Assembly (NCBI GenBank): GCA_900540705.1
Contig: UQGR01000031.1
Span: 1 to 24,177, forward strand
Length of the DNA: 24,177 nt
From: an uncultured Mollicutes bacterium
Lineage (GTDB): Bacteria > Bacillota_I > Bacilli_A > Acholeplasmatales > Anaeroplasmataceae
Reading direction: 5' to 3'
Positions within the stretch are counted from its first letter, which is position 1, and each line of letters begins with the position of its first letter. This document shows, in pieces, positions 1 to 6,592 of this stretch. The position numbers and the translations under genes were made by a program. The notes under the pieces are model-generated. The model ran no database searches. It had not been told where the DNA came from and saw only the letters and a list, made by a program, of their open reading frames with translations.

Positions 1-690
1 ACTATCGTAAAAATTTATCAAATTCTCTTTAAAATTCTCCTTCAAAGGAAATTTTAATAAAATTTGAATACTTTCTACTAAATCACATTTTTGGATTGCT
101 TTTAGTTTTAATTCCATTTCAATAGGAAAAATTGTGTCCTTTTGTTCATTCCCAAAGGAAAGAATATTTTCATAAATACTGACATCTGTTTGTAAATCGA
201 AATGATATTCTGTTGGAGATAGGAATTCAAATTTATCAGAAACAATTTTAAAGTCCAAAACCTTGTCATCCGCTACATGATCACTAGTAATGCCATCAAT
301 TGTATAGCCATGAATTGTATATTTCATCGTAAATACTTCGTTATAATTATAATGGTCCTTTTCTATATCAATAGAGCACCAAATCAATGGAAATGGTGGT
401 TGTATATCTTGATTTCCTCCCCCACCTCCCATAATATTTTGGATATTCGTGTAGTGTACTCCTTCATGGACTGTAGGCAAAGGTGTAATAGGGTTGCTTC
501 TTAAATATATGATGAGAATACTTACCACTATTATCGTTATAGAAACGAATCCTATACTAAGACTAGGCCATACCCATCTTTTCCTATTTTTCCTTTTAGG
601 CTCAATATCCACTTTTTCTTTTATTTGGGAATAATCAGGTTTAAATAATACTTTTTCCTCAATTGCCTTCTCTATATAGTTTTTAGACAT
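1..690 (-). CDS. Presumed membrane anti-sigma factor (3' end missing)
   Basis: An uninterrupted frame of 230 codons runs from an ATG at 688-690 off the left edge, so the C-terminus is missing. Residues 1-38 are charged and probably cytoplasmic, ending in a Lys/Arg cluster (PKRKNRKR). One membrane helix follows at about 39-63. The rest is extracytoplasmic, with a five-Gly run near residue 88 and a beta-rich, Asp/Tyr-containing region. The start lies 1 bp after the stop of the sigma-factor gene, so translation is coupled. A single-pass protein directly after an ECF sigma gene is the usual place for its anti-sigma factor, and that is the main reason for the call. I see no zinc-binding ZAS motif or other named domain, so the function is inferred from context. 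It could instead be a sigma-dependent envelope protein. Confidence 0.6.
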   Translation of the reverse strand, partial: MSKNYIEKAIEEKVLFKPDYSQIKEKVDIEPKRKNRKRWVWPSLSIGFVSITIIVVSILIIYLRSNPITPLPTVHEGVHYTNIQNIMGGGGGNQDIQPPFPLIWCSIDIEKDHYNYNEVFTMKYTIHGYTIDGITSDHVADDKVLDFKIVSDKFEFLSPTEYHFDLQTDVSIYENILSFGNEQKDTIFPIEMELKLKAIQKCDLVESIQILLKFPLKENFKENLINFYDS

Positions 691-691
691 T

Positions 692-1210
692 TTATCTTCC
701 GCCCTTATATTGTTTAAATTTTTTAATCGCTCGATGATAGGTTGTAATGACACTATTGGTTGGCTTTTTCATTTCTTCAGCTATGAATCTAAATTTTATT
801 CCTTCAACTACATGTTTTAAAACAATGTCTATTTCTTCTTTGGATAAGCATTCTTCCAGTTCCTTTAGAAGAAGGTAATAGGAATTATTATTCTTATCCG
901 GAATTAAGAAAATACTTTCGGATACCTCGATATTAGCCTTCTGCCTCTTTATAAAATTTAAAGCTGTATTTTTGGCAGATATCGCCAAATAGGATTTAAT
1001 ATTTCCTTTTAAATTTATTTGCTGAATTTGATTAAAAAAGCTTAAGAAAACATCATTCGTCAAATCTTCTATATCTTGATATTGGTAAACATATTTCGAA
1101 ATAACAAAGAATACGAGTTTACCATATGTACTATAAATCTCATTGAATAATTTATGGATTTGTTCCTCATTCCCAGATTGTATCCTATGATAAAGTCTCC
1201 TTTCTTTCAT
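692..1210 (-). CDS. RNA polymerase sigma factor, ECF type
   Basis: This 172-aa protein has the two-domain ECF layout. A sigma-2 region lies at about residues 15-90, including the stretch with DIEDLTNDVFLSFF that contacts core polymerase and the -10 element. A sigma-4 helix-turn-helix lies at about 117-170 (LSKEEIDIVLKHV, then FRFIAEEMKKPTNSVITTYHRA). An in-frame ATG exists further upstream at 1252, but it has no ribosome site and overlaps a TATAAT-like sequence. The ATG at 1208-1210 follows AAGGGGAGC at good spacing, so I use it. The gene is followed 1 bp later by a membrane protein likely to hold it inactive. It probably directs a small envelope or stress regulon, but its target promoters cannot be read from this window. 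No close named subgroup is recognised. Confidence 0.82.
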   Translation of the reverse strand: MKERRLYHRIQSGNEEQIHKLFNEIYSTYGKLVFFVISKYVYQYQDIEDLTNDVFLSFFNQIQQINLKGNIKSYLAISAKNTALNFIKRQKANIEVSESIFLIPDKNNNSYYLLLKELEECLSKEEIDIVLKHVVEGIKFRFIAEEMKKPTNSVITTYHRAIKKFKQYKGGR

Positions 1211-1654
1211 AATATCACCAAGCTCCCCTTTGTTTGAAAAATATATTTTCATTATATATAACAGATTTTAGTCTTCTTTTATTTCAAAAAAATAAAAAAT
1301 GTTATATTTTAAATTATTTTCATCTAATGAGTATAATATTTTGTCAGTACCCCTTATGTATATAAAAAAATAAACCTATTTCAAATTTTTTTAGAATTTG
1401 ACAACAGCATATTGTTTCTCATTATACAAAATTTTAAATGTATTCATATTTATTCATCGATCATCTCCCTTTTGATAGATTATATCATACTGATTCGATT
1501 TTTACATCAATTAAGTTTCATCTTGAGTAAATTATTAAAAAGTCTTCTTTCCAACTCAATAGTGGTCTAAGAGAATATTCTTAGTAAACCATAAAATCTC
1601 TTATGTCCTTCCTGACACATCTAATCACAAATAAGGAATATATAGTACTATATA
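1211..1654 (-). promoter_or_regulatory. Long 5' region of the sigma operon, possible leader
   Basis: This 440-base gap holds no gene of normal size. On the minus strand there is an extended -10 (TGATATAAT, core 1479-1484), then a GGGAG ribosome-site-like sequence, then a seven-codon reading frame MNKYEYI with its stop (1434-1457). An inverted repeat TCAAATT/AATTTGA follows at 1381-1400, with a T-rich stretch starting six bases beyond it. A TATAAT-like box near 1248-1253 lies just ahead of the sigma ribosome site and could be a second promoter, but no good -35 accompanies it. A palindrome CTAAGA/TCTTAG lies near 1568-1585. The leader interpretation is inference. It could be unrelated AT-rich sequence. 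Confidence 0.3.
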
Positions 1655-1687
1655 ACTAAAAAACGGCCTGATTTCTCAGGTCGTTTT
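1655..1687 (-). terminator. Rho-independent terminator of the radical SAM operon
   Basis: AAACGGCCTGA (1661-1671) pairs with TCAGGTCGTTT (1676-1686) around a four-base loop, with one G-T pair. On the minus strand the hairpin is followed by a run of T, so it ends the transcript of the lipoprotein gene just upstream. Confidence 0.8.
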
Positions 1688-1726
1688 CCATGAAACATTC
1701 TTTTATGAATAATAACATTCTCTATT

Positions 1727-2737
1727 TCATTCTTTTTCTTGTTTACATTCTTCACAATGAACAACATCTAATTTTTTAATTATTTTATTGATTTCTAGTT
1801 CTGACTGATAAAAATCCTTTCTAGAACAGCCAGCTCTTCCTCCACCTGCACAAGCACACGCACAGGCACATGCACAAGAGGAGCCTCCTCCACCACTAGA
1901 ACCATTATTTTTAATATGAGGTAGCTTTTCGCCATGACGGTCTACCCCGCGATGGGTTAGTGTATGCCACCAGCTCCAGTGCCAAAAGTTGATTCGCCCA
2001 CTGAAACCACGATGGGCATAATACCCATCATCTCTAACTGCTGAGAATATAGCGATAAAAATGAAGATTAAGACTATGATAGTAATAGCAATAACTACTG
2101 TCATTGGAAAATCTCCATCATCGTTTGAATAGGTATTGTCAGTACTTAAATTGACAAAGCTCTCCTGCTTATATCGTAAATCTATTTGAATGCTTTCCCC
2201 ATAATCTAAGCTTTCCTTCCAGATATAATAGGTATCATCCTCCTGATTGCTGTTATGATAGATGACATTGCTTTTCTCCCAGCATACCATGAGCTCCTTT
2301 ACCTGTATATCATCAAACCAGCCTGGAATGAAGCGATATTCTACCTTGTCATCCTTTAAGGTATAGATATGTGTCTGTAAAAAGCTAAATTCAAGAATCA
2401 CAGTTTCTCCTGCCATATAGGGTCTATTCAAATCCAAACGGATATAAGACCCATTTGAGGTGTCACGCTTTATCGAAGAAATTGCTGGACTAAGTGCTTT
2501 TAGATGAAAAGCATATTGATTTGGCACTCCAATGCGAACCCACTCCAAAGGTCCTTCCTTTTCTGAGTCTAGAACATGCCAGATGATTTTATAGCGCATT
2601 TCTAGATTTCCTTCCTCTGTTGGATGAACATAGATAGTATAATCCTCTATCACATCTAAAGGTTGCTTTTCCCCATCACAGGCGGTCAATCCTAAAAACG
2701 CGAATAAAGCTAAGAGAAGACAAATAAATTTTTTCAT
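1727..2737 (-). CDS. Lipoprotein with Gly-rich (Cys-Ala)5 tail, putative radical SAM substrate
   Basis: This 336-aa protein begins with a lipoprotein signal (hydrophobic 5-17, lipobox LTAC, lipidated Cys20). A beta-rich extracytoplasmic domain covers about 25-195, resembling the N-terminal part of DUF2207-type proteins, though that resemblance is weak. A single membrane helix follows at about 212-233. The remaining hundred residues should be cytoplasmic: a Trp/His-rich segment (FWHWSWWHTLTH, 251-262), a Gly-rich linker (280-287), five consecutive Cys-Ala pairs (Cys288, 290, 292, 294, 296), a second Gly stretch, RAGCS with Cys304, and a final CEEC (328-331). The start overlaps the radical SAM stop by 4 bp (ATGA). 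The low-complexity Cys tail beside a SPASM enzyme suggests the tail is its substrate. The tail could instead bind metal or an iron-sulfur cluster. No enzymatic domain is recognised. Confidence 0.72.
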   Translation of the reverse strand: MKKFICLLLALFAFLGLTACDGEKQPLDVIEDYTIYVHPTEEGNLEMRYKIIWHVLDSEKEGPLEWVRIGVPNQYAFHLKALSPAISSIKRDTSNGSYIRLDLNRPYMAGETVILEFSFLQTHIYTLKDDKVEYRFIPGWFDDIQVKELMVCWEKSNVIYHNSNQEDDTYYIWKESLDYGESIQIDLRYKQESFVNLSTDNTYSNDDGDFPMTVVIAITIIVLIFIFIAIFSAVRDDGYYAHRGFSGRINFWHWSWWHTLTHRGVDRHGEKLPHIKNNGSSGGGGSSCACACACACAGGGRAGCSRKDFYQSELEINKIIKKLDVVHCEECKQEKE

Positions 2738-4089
2738 TTGCGCTCCTCCTCACCCAGTAAACAGGTTTCTTTTTTTAGAATCGCTCTTTGTCTTATTTTT
2801 ACACAATCCTTATGATTCCAAATTTCTTCCCAGTCATCCTTAAGTAGGTTCCCAAAGGACAACCCATTTAACCAGGATTGGCAGGCAATCACATCTCCAT
2901 TCGGAGCGACTGCCATATTTGATAAACAGGCTCCACAGGAAGGAACAACTAATTTTAATTTGCGTAATTCCTGTTCTGAAATCCAACCTGGGGAAGTAAA
3001 TGAAAGATCCATCTCATTTTCCCGGACAAAGGAAACAGCTTCCTTTACTATCTGTAAAATTTCTTTTTTCGATAAGGCAGTACCTAAGGAATTTTCTTTC
3101 ATCGCATTTCCTGAAGGAATTAAACCAGAGCAGGAAAAATATTTTACACCAAGCTGGCTTGCAAACTTAAGAGTTTCTAGGTAATCTTTGTTTAAGCTGC
3201 ACAGAGGGGTATTGATGCTGACATCTAGCCCTGCAGCAATTGCATTTTGAATTCCTGTCACTGTTTCCTTAAAGTGCTTACCCCCAACCAAGGTATTATG
3301 TATATCCTCTATAGAGGAATAAAGTGTAACCTGAACACTATCTAGGCTTGCCTCATAAAGCTTATCACAAAGATCTCTAGTGAGCAAAATTCCATTTGTA
3401 TTCAGTCGAGTAACAAACCACTTTGAATATTCAACCAGCTCAACTAAATCCTCACGCAAGGTAGCTTCTCCACCAGTAAAGGTTAAAGAAGGAATACAAG
3501 CCTTCCTACAGACATCTATGATATGCTTCCATTCCTCTGTGGAGAGCTCCTTAGTACTAGCCATAGCCTCACAAGAGGCATAGCAGTGAAGACAATGCTG
3601 ATTGCAATTCCATCTGCCGTTCTTTTCCATTGCAGAGACCATTATATCCATACGATGAGGAGCCTTCATATATTTAGCATACTTAGATAGAGTCATATAG
3701 CCGATATCCTCATTTGGCTCTTTTCCAAAGGCTATATCCTTTATCGTCTCAACAATCTGACCTAAATCCTCCTTTAGGTCCTCTTCCTTCGCGTACTTAA
3801 AAATAGCTCGCACCTGAACCAATGTCTTATCAATTAAATGCTCAATATCTAAATCCGTCAAAGCATTTCCCTTCGTCTCATTTAATGCACTCATAAATTC
3901 CTTTAAAAGAACTGCCCAGGATGTCTGTAAGGGTAAAATGGAATACCCATTTAAGACAACAACCCAAGGTATGCCAGCCTTGGGTTTTTTGGGTGGAATT
4001 AGATGAATGCGAACAGCACTAGCCTTTCTAGGGTCAAGCGTGGTATGGTATACCTCCGTACAGCCCTTTAGATACTTGCTTAAACGCAT
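2734..4089 (-). CDS. Radical SAM/SPASM domain protein, putative maturase
   Basis: This is a 451-aa radical SAM enzyme. Residues 1-155 form an N-terminal region of unknown fold that could be a peptide-recognition module. The core follows, with the CX3CX2C cluster motif CNQHCLHC (Cys162, 166, 169) for the SAM-binding [4Fe-4S] cluster and the GGE motif at 206-208. The C-terminal SPASM region has Cys385, 388, 403, 429 and 443 and the typical PNGDVIAC and FGNLL elements, so one or two auxiliary clusters are expected. In known families this architecture makes thioether or carbon-carbon crosslinks in peptides (AlbA, SCIFF/ranthipeptide maturases) or acts as an anaerobic sulfatase maturase. An AGGAGG site lies 9 bases before the ATG. 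It sits between an SPFH gene and the Cys-rich lipoprotein. Family assignment is secure; the substrate is inferred. Confidence 0.87.
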   Translation of the reverse strand: MRLSKYLKGCTEVYHTTLDPRKASAVRIHLIPPKKPKAGIPWVVVLNGYSILPLQTSWAVLLKEFMSALNETKGNALTDLDIEHLIDKTLVQVRAIFKYAKEEDLKEDLGQIVETIKDIAFGKEPNEDIGYMTLSKYAKYMKAPHRMDIMVSAMEKNGRWNCNQHCLHCYASCEAMASTKELSTEEWKHIIDVCRKACIPSLTFTGGEATLREDLVELVEYSKWFVTRLNTNGILLTRDLCDKLYEASLDSVQVTLYSSIEDIHNTLVGGKHFKETVTGIQNAIAAGLDVSINTPLCSLNKDYLETLKFASQLGVKYFSCSGLIPSGNAMKENSLGTALSKKEILQIVKEAVSFVRENEMDLSFTSPGWISEQELRKLKLVVPSCGACLSNMAVAPNGDVIACQSWLNGLSFGNLLKDDWEEIWNHKDCVKIRQRAILKKETCLLGEEERK

Positions 4090-4109
4090 AGCTCTTTTCC
4101 TCCTGTGAT

Positions 4110-5051
4110 TTACTTTTTATCCTTCACGACTTCAGCTACGCCAGCAATGGTAGAAGCTAAATTTTGCATATCGGATGGAATAATAATTTTAGTTGCCTGA
4201 CCATCAGAAACCTTTTCAAATGCTTCAAAGGATTTAACAGCTAAGACTTCCTTAGTTAAGCCTACCTCAACTAACATTTTATAACCATCTGCCTGAGCTT
4301 GACGAGTAAGACGAACACCCTCTGCTTCGGCTGTTTTAACCTTTAAAATAGATTCTGCTTCTGCTTCTGCCTTTTTAATCATCGCCTGCTTTTCAGCATC
4401 GGCTCTTAAAATCTGAGATTCTCTTTCACCCTCTGCCTGAAGAATTTGGCTACGCTTATCACCCTCAGCAAGTAGAATCTTTTCACGGCGTTCACGTTCT
4501 GCACGCATTTGGCGCTCCATCGCATCTCGAATATCCTTTGGAGGTAAAATGTTTTTCACCTCAACACGGTTTACCTTAATTCCCCATGGGTCAGTTGCTT
4601 CATCAAGGATGGAACGCATCTTTGTATTGATGATATCACGTGAGGTTAAGGTCTCATCTAAATCTAGCTCACCAATGATATTACGCAATGTTGTAGAGGA
4701 TAAGTTCTCTAATGCAGCAATAGGATTTTCTACACCATAGGAGTAAAGCTTAGGGTCTGTAATTTGGAAGAACACAACCGTATCTATCTGCATAGTAACA
4801 TTATCCTTCGTAATTACAGGCTGTGGATCAAAATCACTAACCTGCTCCTTCATAGAAACAATTTGAGCAACACGATCAATAAATGGTACTAAAAAGTGAA
4901 ACCCTACGGACCAGGTAGCATGATATGCACCTAAACGCTCAATAATCAACTTCTGAGTTTGACGTACAATCTTAATTCTCGTAATCAATAAAATTACAAG
5001 AACCAATAAAACAACACTTAAAACAATAGCAACTATAATTCCTGTATTCAT
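4110..5051 (-). CDS. SPFH/band-7 (stomatin-like) membrane protein, QmcA type
   Basis: This 313-aa protein has one N-terminal membrane helix (about 4-24), a band-7/SPFH domain (about 25-190, with ERLGAYHATWSVGFHFLVPF and the NPIAALENLSSTTLRNIIGE region), then a long Ala/Glu-rich coiled coil (about 180-265) built of repeats such as AEGDKRSQILQAEGERESQI. A short C-terminal tail follows. Proteins of this kind form ring-like oligomers that organise membrane microdomains and often control proteases or other membrane proteins. The NfeD gene immediately upstream is its usual genomic partner. The ribosome site GGAAGG precedes the ATG. What is unusual is the downstream radical SAM gene in the same run, 20 bp away. 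Confidence 0.92.
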   Translation of the reverse strand: MNTGIIVAIVLSVVLLVLVILLITRIKIVRQTQKLIIERLGAYHATWSVGFHFLVPFIDRVAQIVSMKEQVSDFDPQPVITKDNVTMQIDTVVFFQITDPKLYSYGVENPIAALENLSSTTLRNIIGELDLDETLTSRDIINTKMRSILDEATDPWGIKVNRVEVKNILPPKDIRDAMERQMRAERERREKILLAEGDKRSQILQAEGERESQILRADAEKQAMIKKAEAEAESILKVKTAEAEGVRLTRQAQADGYKMLVEVGLTKEVLAVKSFEAFEKVSDGQATKIIIPSDMQNLASTIAGVAEVVKDKK

Positions 5052-5071
5052 TCTTTTAAACCTTCCTTTTT

Positions 5072-5518
5072 CTACTTAATTTTTTTTACAACAACTTTAT
5101 TTCCCTTAAAAGTTACAATTTCCACAACTTCATCCTTTAAAATAGGTTCCGTCTCTTCTTCCATCAAGCTTGCATTGTAAATGATGTCATGAATTTTAAC
5201 TTCTCCATTTTCAAATTTAGAAATATCAGTAATCACCTTAACTCTTTTCCCTACAAATTCATCAACATTTGTATACCTTGTAGCATTGAGTAGCAATTTC
5301 TTAACCAACGGTCTTGTCAGTGCCATAACCAAGAAGGATACTGCCGCAAACACAACGAGCTCAGCATACCATGGAATGATAGGAAAAGCGGATAATATCA
5401 GGGCAATAATAGCACCTAAAGAGAACCAGATTGAAATCAGGTCCTGGGAAATCGCCTCAATTACGATGGTTAGCACAAAAACACTTAACCATACCCATAC
5501 CATATATTCCTCTATCAT
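5072..5518 (-). CDS. NfeD-like membrane protein (short form)
   Basis: This 148-aa protein has three to four membrane helices in residues 5-72 (WVWLSVFVLTIVIEAI, then IWFSLGAIIALILSAFPIIPW and ELVVFAAVSFLVMAL). A C-terminal OB-fold domain follows at about 85-148 (FVGKRVKVITDISKF, then GEVKIHDIIYNA). This is the short NfeD1b type without the ClpP-like protease domain. It is known to pair with stomatin-like SPFH proteins, as here with the gene 20 bp downstream. The start overlaps the stop of the preceding gene by 4 bp (ATGA), so the two are co-translated. Confidence 0.88.
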   Translation of the reverse strand: MIEEYMVWVWLSVFVLTIVIEAISQDLISIWFSLGAIIALILSAFPIIPWYAELVVFAAVSFLVMALTRPLVKKLLLNATRYTNVDEFVGKRVKVITDISKFENGEVKIHDIIYNASLMEEETEPILKDEVVEIVTFKGNKVVVKKIK

Positions 5519-5892
5519 ACTACCTCTCCTTTCATATTAATTATTATAACCTTTTTCTGCTCATCATAACAAGCCTTGTATCGTTTAAATTCTTTTTTTC
5601 CTATCTGTAAATCAAAAACTTTAGATAAATACTCTATTAAAGGTCTGGAACAGATTCTCGCATAGGTTTTAGAAATGGATACTGGCAATAAAGATGATTC
5701 TTTTAACTCTCCACTCAAAGCATAGTCCTTATTCACTACATAGACATAAACACTATCTAGTTCCTTATCTACAGCCACTCTTACACGATATGCATCCGTA
5801 AAATACTTTAGAAGTGTTTTATTCAAGGTGATATGACTATCATAGAAACTTGCAAATCCGCTTGCATCATCATATTCAAAAAACTCTAACAT
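5515..5892 (-). CDS. Uncharacterised 125-aa protein heading the NfeD-SPFH operon
   Basis: I do not recognise this protein. It is soluble, of mixed alpha/beta composition, with no signal peptide or membrane helix. It starts MLEFFEYDDASGFASFYDSH and has a basic, Lys/Tyr-containing C-terminal third (KKEFKRYKACYDEQ). The frame is open for 31 further codons upstream, but those are hydrophobic AT-rich residues spanning the promoter. The ATG at 5890-5892 has a perfect AGGAGGT site, which decides the start. It is the first gene of the operon, directly behind a strong promoter (5917-5945), and overlaps NfeD by 4 bp. Its role is probably linked to the membrane complex encoded downstream, which is inference from position only. 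Confidence 0.7.
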   Translation of the reverse strand: MLEFFEYDDASGFASFYDSHITLNKTLLKYFTDAYRVRVAVDKELDSVYVYVVNKDYALSGELKESSLLPVSISKTYARICSRPLIEYLSKVFDLQIGKKEFKRYKACYDEQKKVIIINMKGEVV

Positions 5893-5916
5893 GATTTTTT
5901 TACCTCCTTTACTACT

Positions 5917-5945
5917 ATTATATACGATAATTATAAAAAATTCAA
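5917..5945 (-). promoter_or_regulatory. Sigma-A promoter of the NfeD/SPFH/radical SAM operon
   Basis: On the minus strand TTGAAT (5940-5945) and TATAAT (5917-5922) are separated by exactly 17 bases. They lie about 25 bases upstream of the AGGAGGT-preceded ATG at 5892 and just after the rpsP-khpA terminator. No operator-like repeat is evident, so expression looks constitutive. Confidence 0.8.
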
Positions 5946-5960
5946 TAAAATTCAATAAAA

Positions 5961-5993
5961 TTTTAAAAATAAAAAACAATCCCAAAAGGATTG
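5961..5993 (-). terminator. Terminator of the rpsP-khpA operon
   Basis: CAATCC (5977-5982) pairs with GGATTG (5988-5993) around a five-base loop. On the minus strand it is followed by TTTTTTATTTTT. It begins 4 bp after the khpA stop. Confidence 0.85.
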
Positions 5994-5997
5994 CCTC

Positions 5998-6243
5998 TTA
6001 CTTACTATTAATGTCTAAATGAATTCTTTTTCCTTCTTTTGAAGCACCTGCATAAAGGATTGTCCGAATTGCCTTAGCTACATAGCCATTCTTTCCAATT
6101 ACTCTACCAAAGTCATTCGCATGCACCTTTACCTGATACTCAAGATTATCTTCATCTTCATTTTCTAGGATGATTTCTACATCTTCAGGATAAGCTACCA
6201 AAGGAAGAATTAAACTCTTAATTAACTCTTCAAACTTTACCAT
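5998..6243 (-). CDS. khpA: KH-domain RNA-binding protein KhpA
   Basis: This 81-aa protein is a single KH domain. The RNA-contacting GxxG loop is GKNG at residues 50-53, within RVIGKNGYVAKAIRTIL. The family (KhpA/YlqC) forms a dimer or pairs with KhpB/Jag and affects cell size and small-RNA biology in Gram-positive bacteria. It starts 10 bp after rpsP, the standard Bacillota order (rpsP-ylqC). Here the operon ends at a terminator immediately afterwards, so rimM, trmD and rplS, which often follow, are not part of it. Confidence 0.95.
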   Translation of the reverse strand: MVKFEELIKSLILPLVAYPEDVEIILENEDEDNLEYQVKVHANDFGRVIGKNGYVAKAIRTILYAGASKEGKRIHLDINSK

Positions 6244-6253
6244 AGTCCACCTC

Positions 6254-6502
6254 TTACTTAGTAGTCTTGATATTGTTTGCTTCTAAAATATTCTTTACAG
6301 TAACCGTTGGCTGTGCACCATTCGCTAACCATTTATTAACCTTTTCTGCATCAACTGTAATTGTAGCAGGATCAGTACATGGATTATAGGTACCAACAAT
6401 TTCTAAAAACTTACCATCACGTGGTGCTCTAGAGTCGGCAGCAACAATACGATATCTTGGAGCCTTATGTGCACCAAATCTTTGTAATCTAAGTTTTACC
6501 AT
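6254..6502 (-). CDS. rpsP: 30S ribosomal protein S16
   Basis: This 82-aa protein has the normal S16 length and its hallmark N-terminus (MVKLRLQRFGAHKAPRYRIV), followed by ADSRAPRDGKFLEIVGTYNP and the conserved WLANGAQPTVTVKNIL near the C-terminus. It assembles early into the 30S body. A GGAGTGAT ribosome site precedes the ATG, and its own promoter lies at 6539-6566. It is co-transcribed with khpA. Confidence 0.98.
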   Translation of the reverse strand: MVKLRLQRFGAHKAPRYRIVAADSRAPRDGKFLEIVGTYNPCTDPATITVDAEKVNKWLANGAQPTVTVKNILEANNIKTTK

Positions 6503-6538
6503 TTATAAATCACTCCTTCTATAATTTCATTCTTCCTC

Positions 6539-6566
6539 ATTATACCACAAATAAATAGGGTGTCAA
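6539..6566 (-). promoter_or_regulatory. Promoter of rpsP-khpA
   Basis: TTGACA (6561-6566) and TATAAT (6539-6544) stand on the minus strand with 16 bases between them. Both hexamers are consensus, as expected for a ribosomal-protein gene. The -35 lies inside the stem of the hairpin at 6559-6584. Confidence 0.85.
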
Positions 6567-6584
6567 GTTTTTTTTCTTGACACC
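6559..6584 (-). terminator. Hairpin between metQ and rpsP, probable terminator
   Basis: GGTGTCAAG (6559-6567) pairs perfectly with CTTGACACC (6576-6584) around a loop of eight identical bases. It lies 8 bp beyond the metQ stop. On the minus strand the following sequence, CTATTTATTTG, is only moderately T-rich. On the plus strand TTTATTTTTT follows. It probably ends the met transcript, though weakly. Confidence 0.55.
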
Positions 6585-6592
6585 TTTATTTT

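Noticed and set aside
277..504. 75-codon plus-strand reading frame
   Set aside because: It lies opposite the presumed anti-sigma gene, has no ribosome site, and its composition is not protein-like.
1211..1252. Upstream ATG giving a 14-residue longer sigma factor
   Set aside because: It has no ribosome site and overlaps a TATAAT-like box, while the ATG at 1208-1210 follows AAGGGGAGC.
1398..1428. Plus-strand promoter-like TTGACA and TTATAC with 18-base spacer
   Set aside because: No plus-strand gene follows for more than 10 kb and the -35 is part of the AT-rich inverted repeat, so it is most likely chance.
1858..1900. Repetitive GCACA-like stretch as a DNA repeat or CRISPR-like element
   Set aside because: It is the coding sequence of the Cys-Ala pairs in the lipoprotein, in frame and with varied Ala codons, not a spaced repeat array.
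2960..3583. Plus-strand frames opposite the radical SAM gene
   Set aside because: They are antisense shadows of a gene with clear catalytic motifs.
5941..5960. Tandem TTCAATAAAA repeat
   Set aside because: Two copies of an AT-rich decamer; one copy contributes to the -35, and nothing suggests a mobile or regulatory repeat.
5893..5985. 31-codon N-terminal extension of the 125-aa protein
   Set aside because: It would span the promoter and ribosome site, and no ribosome site precedes the upstream ATG.
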